A stretch of DNA of 15,725 nucleotides from Bacillota bacterium. Its GTDB lineage: Bacteria > Bacillota > Clostridia > Tissierellales > Sedimentibacteraceae. The stretch is from positions 1-15,725 of the forward strand of contig JARBUP010000038.1 of assembly GCA_029239575.1 (NCBI GenBank), given 5' to 3'. The notes under the pieces were generated by a model, which saw nothing but the letters and a program-made list of their open reading frames with translations, did no database searches and was not told the DNA's origin. Made by a program: the position numbers and the translations under genes. Shown here piece by piece: positions 1 through 5,759 of the stretch; the first letter of the stretch is position 1, and every line of letters begins with the position of its first letter.

Positions 1-389
1 AATATATCTGCTGCTAAATCTCCAGTTTCCTCTATATATGCTGCAGTCCACAAATATCCTGAAGCATTAGACAATGCTGGTGTTAAACCTGTTGAAACAT
101 GAGCTTGAATATTTCCTATAGTTGCATTTTGAGCGTCAAGATAATGGCCATTTAACATATTAACTGTTGTAGCTACCATTTCCATATGGCTTAATTCTTC
201 AGCAGCTATATCCATGAATAAGTCTTTAATTTCCTTATCTTTTATTCTTTGTGCTTGAGAAAGATATTGTAATGCAGCTTTTAATTCTCCATGAGGACCA
301 CCAAGCTGTTCTTGCATCATTGTTGCGTAATTAGGATTAGGTTTATCCACCCTAACTTCATAAAGCATTTTTTTATCATGAAAAAACAT
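1..389 (-). CDS. Manganese catalase (CotJC/Mn-catalase family), partial, C-terminus beyond the window
   Basis: Only the first 129 codons are present, because the frame runs off the left edge. The product is a ferritin-like di-manganese catalase that would break down hydrogen peroxide. The N-terminus (MFFHDKKMLYEVRVD) and the segment GGPHGELKAALQYLSQ are typical of the family. Glu35, Glu65 and His68 (in AAEELSHMEM) align with metal ligands Glu35, Glu66 and His69 of the Lactiplantibacillus plantarum enzyme, as recalled. The remaining two ligands lie beyond the edge. The start at 389 follows AAAGGAG (revcomp near 401-407), about 11 nt away. Spore-coat CotJC proteins share this fold. No cotJA or cotJB is visible, so a coat role cannot be decided. 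It is divergent from the folate operon. Confidence 0.88.
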   Translation of the reverse strand, partial: MFFHDKKMLYEVRVDKPNPNYATMMQEQLGGPHGELKAALQYLSQAQRIKDKEIKDLFMDIAAEELSHMEMVATTVNMLNGHYLDAQNATIGNIQAHVSTGLTPALSNASGYLWTAAYIEETGDLAADI

Positions 390-558
390 ATATATATATT
401 CTCCTTTAAACTTTTATTTATTTATAGTTTTTCAATGATTCTAAAAAATATGCGCGATTGCATTACTTAAATAATGTTAATTAATTTTTAATACTAAATT
501 TATTTTGGGACATACTACTAAAAAATATTTTTTTAGAAAAAAGCATATTTTAATCTGA

Positions 559-587
559 TTGACATATGTAATTGAGTTTGTTAAAAT
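559..587 (+). promoter_or_regulatory. Sigma-A promoter of the folate operon
   Basis: A perfect -35 TTGACA (559-564) is separated by 17 nt from -10 TAAAAT (582-587), which carries an extended TG one base upstream. Transcription would start near 594, leaving a leader of about 56 nt before folE. This is the best promoter match in the window. Confidence 0.75.
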
Positions 588-601
588 TAGTGGAAATACT
601 T

Positions 602-630
602 TAAATTGTAATATTTTTATTAACAATTTA
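602..630 (+). promoter_or_regulatory. Imperfect hairpin in the folE leader
   Basis: TAAATTGT-AATA (602-613) pairs with TATTAACAATTTA (618-630) across a TTTT loop, with one bulged A. It lies between the predicted transcription start and the ribosome binding site AAAGGA (637-642). It could be an RNA hairpin affecting translation or stability, or a protein-binding dyad. It is AT-only in large part, so a chance origin is possible. Confidence 0.35.
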
Positions 631-649
631 TAACCGAAAGGATAATGAT

Positions 650-1204
650 ATGTTTAATTATGAAAAAGTTATTGAAGGCGCTAAATTAATTATAGAGGGA
701 ATTGGTGAAGATTTAAATAGAGAAGGATTAATCGAAACTCCAGATAGAATCGCAAGAATGTATCAGGAAATTTTTAGTGGGCTTGATTCTGACACAGATG
801 AAATATTATCTAAAACATTTACAATAGAAAGAGATGATTTAGTTATAGAAAAGCATATTAATTTCTATTCCATGTGCGAACATCATTTCTTACCATTTTA
901 CGGATATGCACATATAGCTTATATTCCAAATGGAAAAGTTGCTGGATTATCTAAATTAGCTCGTACTGTAGAAATATTAAGCAAAAAACCACAGCTTCAA
1001 GAACGTTTAACAGATGAAATAGCTAATGCAATAGAAAAACACTTAAATGCTAAGGGCGTAATGGTTGTTGTAGAAGGAGAACATCTTTGCATGAATATGA
1101 GAGGTGTTAAAAAACCTGGAACTAAAACAGTTACAACAACATTTAGAGGTGAATTTAATTATAATACTCAGCTTCGTCAAGAAGTATATACTTTAATAAA
1201 ATAA
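650..1204 (+). CDS. folE: GTP cyclohydrolase I (FolE, type IA)
   Basis: This enzyme converts GTP to 7,8-dihydroneopterin triphosphate and formate, the first step of the pterin branch of folate synthesis. It is a cytosolic homodecamer in the family. At 184 aa it has the normal full length. The zinc ligands are visible as Cys76 and His79 in MCEHH and Cys147 in EGEHLCMNMRG, and His78 corresponds to the catalytic His112 of the E. coli enzyme. GKVAGLSKLAR (95-105) and the C-terminal TTFRGEF are conserved. The ATG at 650 follows AAAGGA by about 7 nt. It is the first gene of the operon, ending 13 nt before the HD-domain gene. As a type IA enzyme it would be zinc-dependent, unlike FolE2. Confidence 0.97.
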   Translation: MFNYEKVIEGAKLIIEGIGEDLNREGLIETPDRIARMYQEIFSGLDSDTDEILSKTFTIERDDLVIEKHINFYSMCEHHFLPFYGYAHIAYIPNGKVAGLSKLARTVEILSKKPQLQERLTDEIANAIEKHLNAKGVMVVVEGEHLCMNMRGVKKPGTKTVTTTFRGEFNYNTQLRQEVYTLIK

Positions 1205-1217
1205 GGAGTTATAATTA

Positions 1218-1691
1218 ATGAAAAAATTCAATTCTTTATTACATGACGAAGAATATCAAAAATATTTAAGTAGAAATAATTTAAATGAAGAAACAAGAAT
1301 TTTTTGCAAGCATGGGCTGGAACATTTTTTAGATGTGGCAAGAATAGCTTATATAATTAATTTAGAAGAAAACCTTGGTTATTCTAAAGAAATTATATAT
1401 GTAACATCTTTGTTACACGATATTGGAAAATTTCTTCAATATGAAGAAAAAATACCTCATGAAATATCTTCATGGAATTTATCGGAGAAACTGTTAGATA
1501 AATATGATTTTACTTTTGAAGAAATAGAGTTGATTAAAGAAGGCATAATTGGACATAGGCAAAAAGAAAGCAAAAACTTTGCCAAATTACTTTATAAAGC
1601 TGATAAACTTTCAAGATTATGTTTCACTTGCCCTGCTGAAAAGAAATGTAACTGGGAATTTGAAAAAAAGAATTTCTATATAAATTATTAA
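1218..1691 (+). CDS. HD-domain metal-dependent hydrolase in the folate operon; candidate dihydroneopterin triphosphate phosphohydrolase
   Basis: A 157-aa single-domain HD superfamily protein. The metal-site pattern is complete: His36 (HFLDVARIAY), His67-Asp68 (LLHDIGK), His81, His113 (GHRQ) and Asp129-Lys130. After the domain comes a cysteine cluster, CFTCPAEKKC (Cys135, Cys138, Cys144), that could bind a metal or be structural. HD proteins are mostly phosphohydrolases or phosphodiesterases, and the exact substrate cannot be read from the sequence. It lies between folE and folP with gaps of 13 and 41 nt, so it is almost certainly co-transcribed. No Nudix-type dihydroneopterin triphosphatase is present, and this gene occupies the place of that missing step. 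The start at 1218 has AAGGAGTT upstream. The family call is firm; the substrate is inference. Confidence 0.85.
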   Translation: MKKFNSLLHDEEYQKYLSRNNLNEETRIFCKHGLEHFLDVARIAYIINLEENLGYSKEIIYVTSLLHDIGKFLQYEEKIPHEISSWNLSEKLLDKYDFTFEEIELIKEGIIGHRQKESKNFAKLLYKADKLSRLCFTCPAEKKCNWEFEKKNFYINY

Positions 1692-1732
1692 ATTAGATTT
1701 GAACGGTTTAATGAATTGAAAGGATACAATAA

Positions 1733-2560
1733 ATGAAAATGATTATAAACAATAAAGAATTTAACATCGGTGAAAGAACATATATTATGGGCATATTAAA
1801 TGTCACCCCAGATTCTTTTTCAGACGGCGGAAAATTTAATTCATTGGATATGGCAAAAGAACAAGTTAAAAAAATGATTGAAGATGGCGTTGATATAATT
1901 GATGTTGGAGGCGAATCCACAAGACCTAATTATGTAAGAATAAGCGATGAAGATGAAATAAATCGTGTTGTACCTATAATTAAAATGATTAGAGAACAGT
2001 TTGATATACCAGTTTCAGTTGATACATATAAATCAAAAGTTGCAGAAGCAGCTATCATAGCTGGGGCTGGTTTAATTAATGATGTTTGGGGATTAAAAGC
2101 TGATAAAGATATGGCTTTAGTAGTTGCAAAATATAATGTTGCCTGCTGTTTAATGCACAACAGAGAAAACACTGAATATAAAAACTTAATGGAAGATGTG
2201 AAAAATGATATACAGGAATCCATTGATTTAGCTAAAGTAGCTGGGGTTAAAGATGAAAACATAATGATAGATCCAGGTATTGGTTTTGCTAAAAATGTTC
2301 AGCAAAATTTACAAGTTATGAACAATCTTGAACAATTAAAGCAGTTTGGTTATCCAATACTTCTTGGAACTTCAAGAAAATCAACTATAGGACATGTTCT
2401 TAATTTACCTGTTAATGAAAGAGAAGAAGGAACAATGGCCACAACAGCAGTTGGTATGATGAAAGGTGCCTGTGATTTTGTTAGAGTTCATGATGTATTA
2501 AAAAACAAAAGATTAGCTACTATGATTGATGCCATAATATATTCAGAAAGAAATAAATAA
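1733..2560 (+). CDS. folP: Dihydropteroate synthase
   Basis: This enzyme condenses 6-hydroxymethyl-dihydropterin pyrophosphate with p-aminobenzoate to give 7,8-dihydropteroate, and is the sulfonamide target. At 275 aa it is a full-length TIM barrel. Family signatures are in order: ILNVTPDSFSDGG (21-33), DVGGESTRP (57-65, with the Thr63-Arg64 substrate loop), Asp97 (SVDT), Asn116-Asp117, DPGIGF (180-185), Lys216 (SRKS) and RVHD (251-254). These match the known pterin and pABA contacts of E. coli FolP. The ATG at 1733 follows AAAGGA. A second in-frame ATG two codons later is less well spaced. None of the motif residues I checked departs from the usual form; sulfonamide resistance was not assessed. 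Confidence 0.97.
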   Translation: MKMIINNKEFNIGERTYIMGILNVTPDSFSDGGKFNSLDMAKEQVKKMIEDGVDIIDVGGESTRPNYVRISDEDEINRVVPIIKMIREQFDIPVSVDTYKSKVAEAAIIAGAGLINDVWGLKADKDMALVVAKYNVACCLMHNRENTEYKNLMEDVKNDIQESIDLAKVAGVKDENIMIDPGIGFAKNVQQNLQVMNNLEQLKQFGYPILLGTSRKSTIGHVLNLPVNEREEGTMATTAVGMMKGACDFVRVHDVLKNKRLATMIDAIIYSERNK

Positions 2561-2567
2561 AATTAAA

Positions 2568-2597
2568 AAATTTAAATGTAAAATACCATTTAAATTT
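2568..2597 (+). promoter_or_regulatory. Perfect 11-bp hairpin abutting the folBK ribosome binding site
   Basis: AAATTTAAATG (2568-2578) and CATTTAAATTT (2587-2597) are exact reverse complements around an 8-nt loop. The right arm ends at the base before GGAGG (2598-2602). There is no U-tract, so it is not a normal terminator. An RNA role in translation or mRNA processing, or a DNA operator, is possible. Confidence 0.5.
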
Positions 2598-2607
2598 GGA
2601 GGCAAAA

Positions 2608-3453
2608 ATGGATAAGATGTATATAAAAAATTTAAATATTTTTGCAAATCATGGAGTATTTCAAGAAGAAAAAAATTTAGGACAGCTTTTTATTTTATCC
2701 CTTGAATTAAGTTTAAATTTAAAAAAAGCAGGACGAAATAATATATTACAAGATACAATTCACTATGGAGAATTGTGCGAAAAAGTTCAAAAAGAGTTTC
2801 TTAGGGAAAGTTATGATCTTATAGAAACTGCAGCACTTAAAATAGCTGAATTTATTTTAATAGAGTACCCTATAATTAAAGGTGTCAAAGTTTTTTTAAA
2901 AAAGCCATGGGCTCCTATTCACATGCATTTAGATACTGTTGAAATAATGGTTGAAAGAAAATATCATAAAGCTTATATTGGATTGGGCTCTAATATAGGA
3001 AATAAAAAAGAAAATTTAATTCAAGCACTTGATATTTTAAAAGAATCAGGACATACAAAAATAAATAAATGTTCAACATTTATAGAAACAAAACCATGGG
3101 GATACCTACAACAAGATGATTTTGTAAACGCAGTGGCAGAAATAAATACATATTTAGAACCTGATGAACTAATAGATGAGCTTTTAAACATTGAAGCTAT
3201 CTTATTAAGAAAACGAGACATAAAATGGGGACCAAGAACTGTTGATTTAGACATAATTTTATATGATAACTTAATAATTTATGATGAAAATTTAATTGTG
3301 CCGCATCCTCGTATGCAAGAAAGAGAATTTGTTTTAAAGCCATTATGTGAAATTGCACCATATTTAATACACCCTGTTTTAAATAAAAGCATATTTGCTT
3401 TATTAAATGAATTAAAAGAATTAAATGAATCAAATGAAAAATCAAATAATTAA
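2608..3453 (+). CDS. folBK: Bifunctional dihydroneopterin aldolase / HPPK (FolB-FolK fusion)
   Basis: Two folate enzymes are joined in one 281-aa chain. Residues 1 to about 118 are the aldolase that cleaves dihydroneopterin to 6-hydroxymethyl-dihydropterin and glycolaldehyde. Glu21 (HGVFQEE), Tyr53 and Lys99 correspond to the catalytic Glu22, Tyr54 and Lys100 of the S. aureus enzyme. Residues 122-281 are HPPK, which pyrophosphorylates the product using ATP. Its signatures are AYIGLGSNIGN (122-132), WGPRTVDLDIILYD (207-220, magnesium ligands Asp213 and Asp215) and VPHPRMQERE (231-240). The start is ATG at 2608, since GGAGG (2598-2602) sits 5 nt upstream. An in-frame TTG at 2596 overlaps that site and is not credible. 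Such fusions are known and would channel the intermediate. Confidence 0.95.
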   Translation: MDKMYIKNLNIFANHGVFQEEKNLGQLFILSLELSLNLKKAGRNNILQDTIHYGELCEKVQKEFLRESYDLIETAALKIAEFILIEYPIIKGVKVFLKKPWAPIHMHLDTVEIMVERKYHKAYIGLGSNIGNKKENLIQALDILKESGHTKINKCSTFIETKPWGYLQQDDFVNAVAEINTYLEPDELIDELLNIEAILLRKRDIKWGPRTVDLDIILYDNLIIYDENLIVPHPRMQEREFVLKPLCEIAPYLIHPVLNKSIFALLNELKELNESNEKSNN

Positions 3454-3470
3454 CTTATTTTTTTAATAAG
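3454..3470 (+). promoter_or_regulatory. Short hairpin just upstream of the ribosome binding site of the membrane-protein gene
   Basis: CTTATT (3454-3459) pairs with AATAAG (3465-3470) across a five-T loop. AAAGAGGA follows at once. It is only 6 bp and AT-rich, so it is weak alone, but it repeats the placement seen upstream of folE and folBK. Confidence 0.3.
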
Positions 3471-3486
3471 AAAGAGGAATCACTTA

Positions 3487-4560
3487 ATGAACATTGAAAG
3501 TAAAAAGAAATTTATTATAAATGTTACTTATATAGTAACTATTTATGCAGTATTGTACTTTATTTTTAAGTATATGATACATTGGATTATGCCATTTGTT
3601 GTTGGTTTTTTAATAGCATCATCTTTAAAACCTATTGTAAGATATATTACTAAAATAACAAGAATTAAAGGAAAAGGCGTACCTATCATTGTAATTTCTG
3701 TGTTTTACGCAGTTGTAGGACTTCTGATATGGTTTTTAATATCATTTTTATGGAATCAAACTTTTGAATTCATATATGCATTACCTAAATTTTATTTTGA
3801 AAATGTTGAGCCTATTTTATTTGGAATTAATGATTGGCTTGTTGAAAGAACCAGCGACCTTTCACCTGAACTTTCAGCTACAATTTCAGACATAATACAA
3901 AATATGATAAATTATTTAGCTACAGCTATTAAAAATATATCAGTATTTTTAGTTTCATTTGCAACTGATATAATATCTAATTTCCCATTATATTTAATAT
4001 CAATAATATTTACAATTGTATTGTCAGTATTTATAAGTACAAATTATTATGAAATTTCAACATTTATTAAGAAACAGCTTCCTGAAAAATTTAATTCAAC
4101 TTTTGCTGAAGCAAGAATCTTCGTTTCTGGTACATTATTAAAAATGATAAAAGCATATGCAAAAATATGTTTAATTACCTTCCTTGAAATAGTTATTGGA
4201 TTAGCATTATTAAAAGTAGAATACAGAGTACCAATTGCAGCAATAGTTGCCGTACTTGATATAATGCCTGTATTAGGAACAGGTGGAGTTATCATACCAT
4301 GGGCAATAATTGAATTAATATCAAAAGATTATACAACAGGTTTTGGATTATTGGCATTATATGTAACTGTAACAGTTGTAAGAAATATTATAGAGCCAAG
4401 AATAGTTGGAAAACAAATAGGATTACATCCAATCATTACAATAACAGCTATGTATGCTGGACTTAGATTGTTTGGATTTGTTGGATTTATATCTGCCCCT
4501 ATGATAGCAATATTAGTAAAATATTTAAACGATTCAGGAAAAATACATCTATATAAATAA
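3487..4560 (+). CDS. AI-2E/PerM family integral membrane protein, YtvI-like
   Basis: A 357-aa polytopic membrane protein of the AI-2E exporter-like (PF01594, DUF20) superfamily. Hydrophobic segments lie at about 12-55, 65-92, 145-180 and 220-345, with a less hydrophobic central part near 100-145. The C-terminal half carries the family hallmark VLDIMPVLGTGGVIIPW and then EPRIVGKQIGLHP. The overall length and the LGTGG loop resemble the sporulation membrane protein YtvI of Bacillus. Members are credited with export of various small molecules or ions, and the substrate is not readable. The ATG at 3487 follows AAAGAGG. It is 33 nt after folBK with no terminator between, so it is probably transcribed with the folate genes. 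A functional link to folate is not shown. Confidence 0.85.
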   Translation: MNIESKKKFIINVTYIVTIYAVLYFIFKYMIHWIMPFVVGFLIASSLKPIVRYITKITRIKGKGVPIIVISVFYAVVGLLIWFLISFLWNQTFEFIYALPKFYFENVEPILFGINDWLVERTSDLSPELSATISDIIQNMINYLATAIKNISVFLVSFATDIISNFPLYLISIIFTIVLSVFISTNYYEISTFIKKQLPEKFNSTFAEARIFVSGTLLKMIKAYAKICLITFLEIVIGLALLKVEYRVPIAAIVAVLDIMPVLGTGGVIIPWAIIELISKDYTTGFGLLALYVTVTVVRNIIEPRIVGKQIGLHPIITITAMYAGLRLFGFVGFISAPMIAILVKYLNDSGKIHLYK

Positions 4561-4621
4561 TAAAAAATTTGGGATAGTGCTTATTACACTTTCATAGATT
4601 CAAAAATATAATAAAAGATAT

Positions 4622-4678
4622 AAAGGCAAATTAAAAGCAATATTTTTTCAAAAAAGTTTGCCTTTTAATTTGCCCTTT
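4622..4678. terminator. Candidate bidirectional terminator between convergent genes
   Basis: Two alternative stems overlap here. GGCAAATTAAAAG (4625-4637) pairs perfectly with CTTTTAATTTGCC (4662-4674). AAAGGCAAA (4622-4630) also pairs perfectly with TTTGCCTTT (4657-4665). The region lies between the ends of the operon and the convergent hemolysin III gene. The U-tracts are poor, so efficiency is uncertain. Confidence 0.55.
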
Positions 4679-4718
4679 AAAATATTAACAATTCAAATTA
4701 TCTACATATTTCAATAGT

Positions 4719-5366
4719 TTATATAACATAAAAATACATCATCATAAAATGACAAAATGTCCCTGCTAAAACAAACAAATGAAATAATTCATGAAAGCCA
4801 AACCAAGAAAAATTGATGTTTGGTTTTTTTAATCCATAAATAACTCCTCCGACAGTATAAAGTAGTCCTCCAAATACAAGCCAGAACATTCCACCTTTAG
4901 GTAAACTTCTAGCAAGTGGCATTAACACCAAAGCTGCAAGCCATCCCATTGCTATGTATAAACCTGAAGATACCCATCTCGGAGCATTTATCCAAAACAA
5001 TTTTACAAAAATTCCTGCAAAAGTAATGGACCATACTACAGCAAGAAGTTTATATCCTAATTCTTTGTTTAGAACCAAAAGACATATTGGAGTATAAGAA
5101 CCTGCTATATAAACAAAAATCATAATATGATCTAATTTCCTCATAGCAAGCTTTGCTTTTTTCTTAGACTCATCAATAAAATGATATATGGAACTTGTTG
5201 AATATAAAAGTATCATGCTTAATCCGAAAATTAAAAAAGCAATAATACCTATTTTATTTTTAGATTCTATAGCTGAACTCATTAAAAGTATTAATGCAGC
5301 TATACCAAATATAGCTCCCCCCAAGTGAGTAAACGCGCTAGTCAATTCTTTTTTGTCTCTATTCAC
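4719..5366 (-). CDS. Hemolysin III family (PAQR/YqfA-like) membrane protein
   Basis: A 215-aa protein with about seven membrane helices, a normal length for bacterial hemolysin III homologues. These are related to eukaryotic progestin/adiponectin receptors (PAQR) and have a putative zinc-dependent hydrolase site. The conserved residues are visible: His14, the SxxxH motif with Ser58 and His62 (STSSIYHF), Asp79-His80, and the C-terminal HxxxH at His192 and His196 (FHELFH). Despite the family name, a role in haemolysis is not implied; the substrate is unknown, and lipid or membrane homeostasis is the usual suggestion. The start is GTG at 5366, fixed by GGAGG (5373-5377 in revcomp) 6 nt upstream. 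It stands alone, with its own promoter. Confidence 0.9.
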   Translation of the reverse strand: MNRDKKELTSAFTHLGGAIFGIAALILLMSSAIESKNKIGIIAFLIFGLSMILLYSTSSIYHFIDESKKKAKLAMRKLDHIMIFVYIAGSYTPICLLVLNKELGYKLLAVVWSITFAGIFVKLFWINAPRWVSSGLYIAMGWLAALVLMPLARSLPKGGMFWLVFGGLLYTVGGVIYGLKKPNINFSWFGFHELFHLFVLAGTFCHFMMMYFYVI

Positions 5367-5401
5367 AAATAACCTCCTATGTTTTTTGTTATTATAATGT
5401 T

Positions 5402-5430
5402 ATCATATGCCCTTTTAATTGTAATGTCAA
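5402..5430 (-). promoter_or_regulatory. Sigma-A promoter of the hemolysin III gene
   Basis: On the minus strand, TTGACA (5430-5425) is 17 nt from TATGAT (5407-5402). Transcription would start near 5395, giving a leader of about 29 nt that contains the AGGAGG ribosome binding site. Confidence 0.65.
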
Positions 5431-5531
5431 TAATGTTTATGTATAAAAATTTAAACAAAGCGCAGATAAATTATAATAATACATTTAATACTATATTTTA
5501 ACTAATTTATGTAAGAAATATACGTTTAAAA

Positions 5532-5558
5532 TGGAATTCATTGCGGTTGACCTACCAA
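5532..5558. repeat. 27-nt direct repeat, copy 1
   Basis: Matches 5641-5667 at 26 of 27 positions; the one difference is T/C at the sixth base. The shared core is TTGCGGTTGACCTACCAA. The copies start 109 nt apart. Copy 1 lacks the flanking hairpins seen at copy 2, so it may be a decayed element. Confidence 0.85.
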
Positions 5559-5592
5559 ACACTTTTTTCCAAAATTTATTTATTGTTTAACA

Positions 5593-5654
5593 CGCAGTTT
5601 CGTTCACATATTTGCTTATTCGCTTTCGCTCATGCAAATATGGAACTCATTGCG
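5593..5654. repeat. Long imperfect hairpin within the repeat cluster
   Basis: CATATTTGC (5607-5615) pairs with GCAAATATG (5634-5642). The stem continues with GTTC (5602-5605) and GAAC (5643-5646) across one bulged A, giving 13 bp in total. After an internal loop, CGCA (5593-5596) can pair with TGCG (5651-5654). The 18-nt loop contains CGCTTTCGCT. It looks like a structured mobile or dispersed intergenic element. It lies downstream of gdh on the gdh strand. Confidence 0.6.
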
Positions 5655-5667
5655 GTTGACCTACCAA
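5641..5667. repeat. 27-nt direct repeat, copy 2
   Basis: Second copy of the repeat at 5532-5558. Its left end forms part of the hairpin at 5593-5654, and it is followed directly by the 10-bp stem at 5668-5698, so it appears to be the more complete unit. Confidence 0.85.
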
Positions 5668-5698
5668 CCATTTTCAGATAAAGGCACTCTGAAAATGG
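5668..5698. repeat. Perfect 10-bp hairpin next to repeat copy 2
   Basis: CCATTTTCAG (5668-5677) and CTGAAAATGG (5689-5698) are exact reverse complements around an 11-nt loop. No T-run follows on either strand, so a simple terminator is unlikely. It probably belongs to the same dispersed element. Confidence 0.6.
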
Positions 5699-5710
5699 GG
5701 TTAGGGCATA

Positions 5711-5741
5711 CAAAAAACAACCCCATTAATTTGAGGTTGTT
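5711..5741 (-). terminator. Intrinsic terminator of gdh
   Basis: Read on the minus strand, a 9-bp stem (arms 5741-5733 and 5724-5716, one T-G wobble) with an 8-nt loop is followed by a run of six T (5717-5712, partly shared with the stem). It begins 19 nt past the gdh stop codon. Confidence 0.85.
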
Positions 5742-5759
5742 TATATATATTAATTAATA

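Larger units (their letters stand above)
5367..5759. other. Gene-free stretch between hemolysin III and gdh
   Basis: I see no credible gene here. From left to right it holds the hemolysin III promoter, about 100 nt of plain AT-rich sequence, a repeat and hairpin cluster (5532-5698) that is richer in G and C than its surroundings, and the gdh terminator (5711-5741). Confidence 0.6.

Noticed and set aside
430..470. Sigma-E type promoter for the catalase gene (GCATATT on the minus strand)
   Set aside because: The -35-like word fits, but no acceptable -10 lies at 14-15 nt, so mother-cell control cannot be supported.
518..536. Dyad CTAAAAAA-TAT-TTTTTTAG upstream of the folate promoter
   Set aside because: It is nearly pure A/T tracts in AT-rich DNA, so chance is a sufficient explanation.
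390..649. Possible THF or other folate-responsive riboswitch upstream of folE
   Set aside because: The predicted leader is only about 56 nt, AT-rich, and shows none of the conserved THF riboswitch core. Only a small imperfect hairpin is present.
2596..2607. TTG start for folBK four codons upstream of 2608
   Set aside because: It overlaps the GGAGG that serves the ATG at 2608.
5532..5667. CRISPR-like array
   Set aside because: Only two repeat copies occur, with an 82-nt structured spacer and no cas genes.
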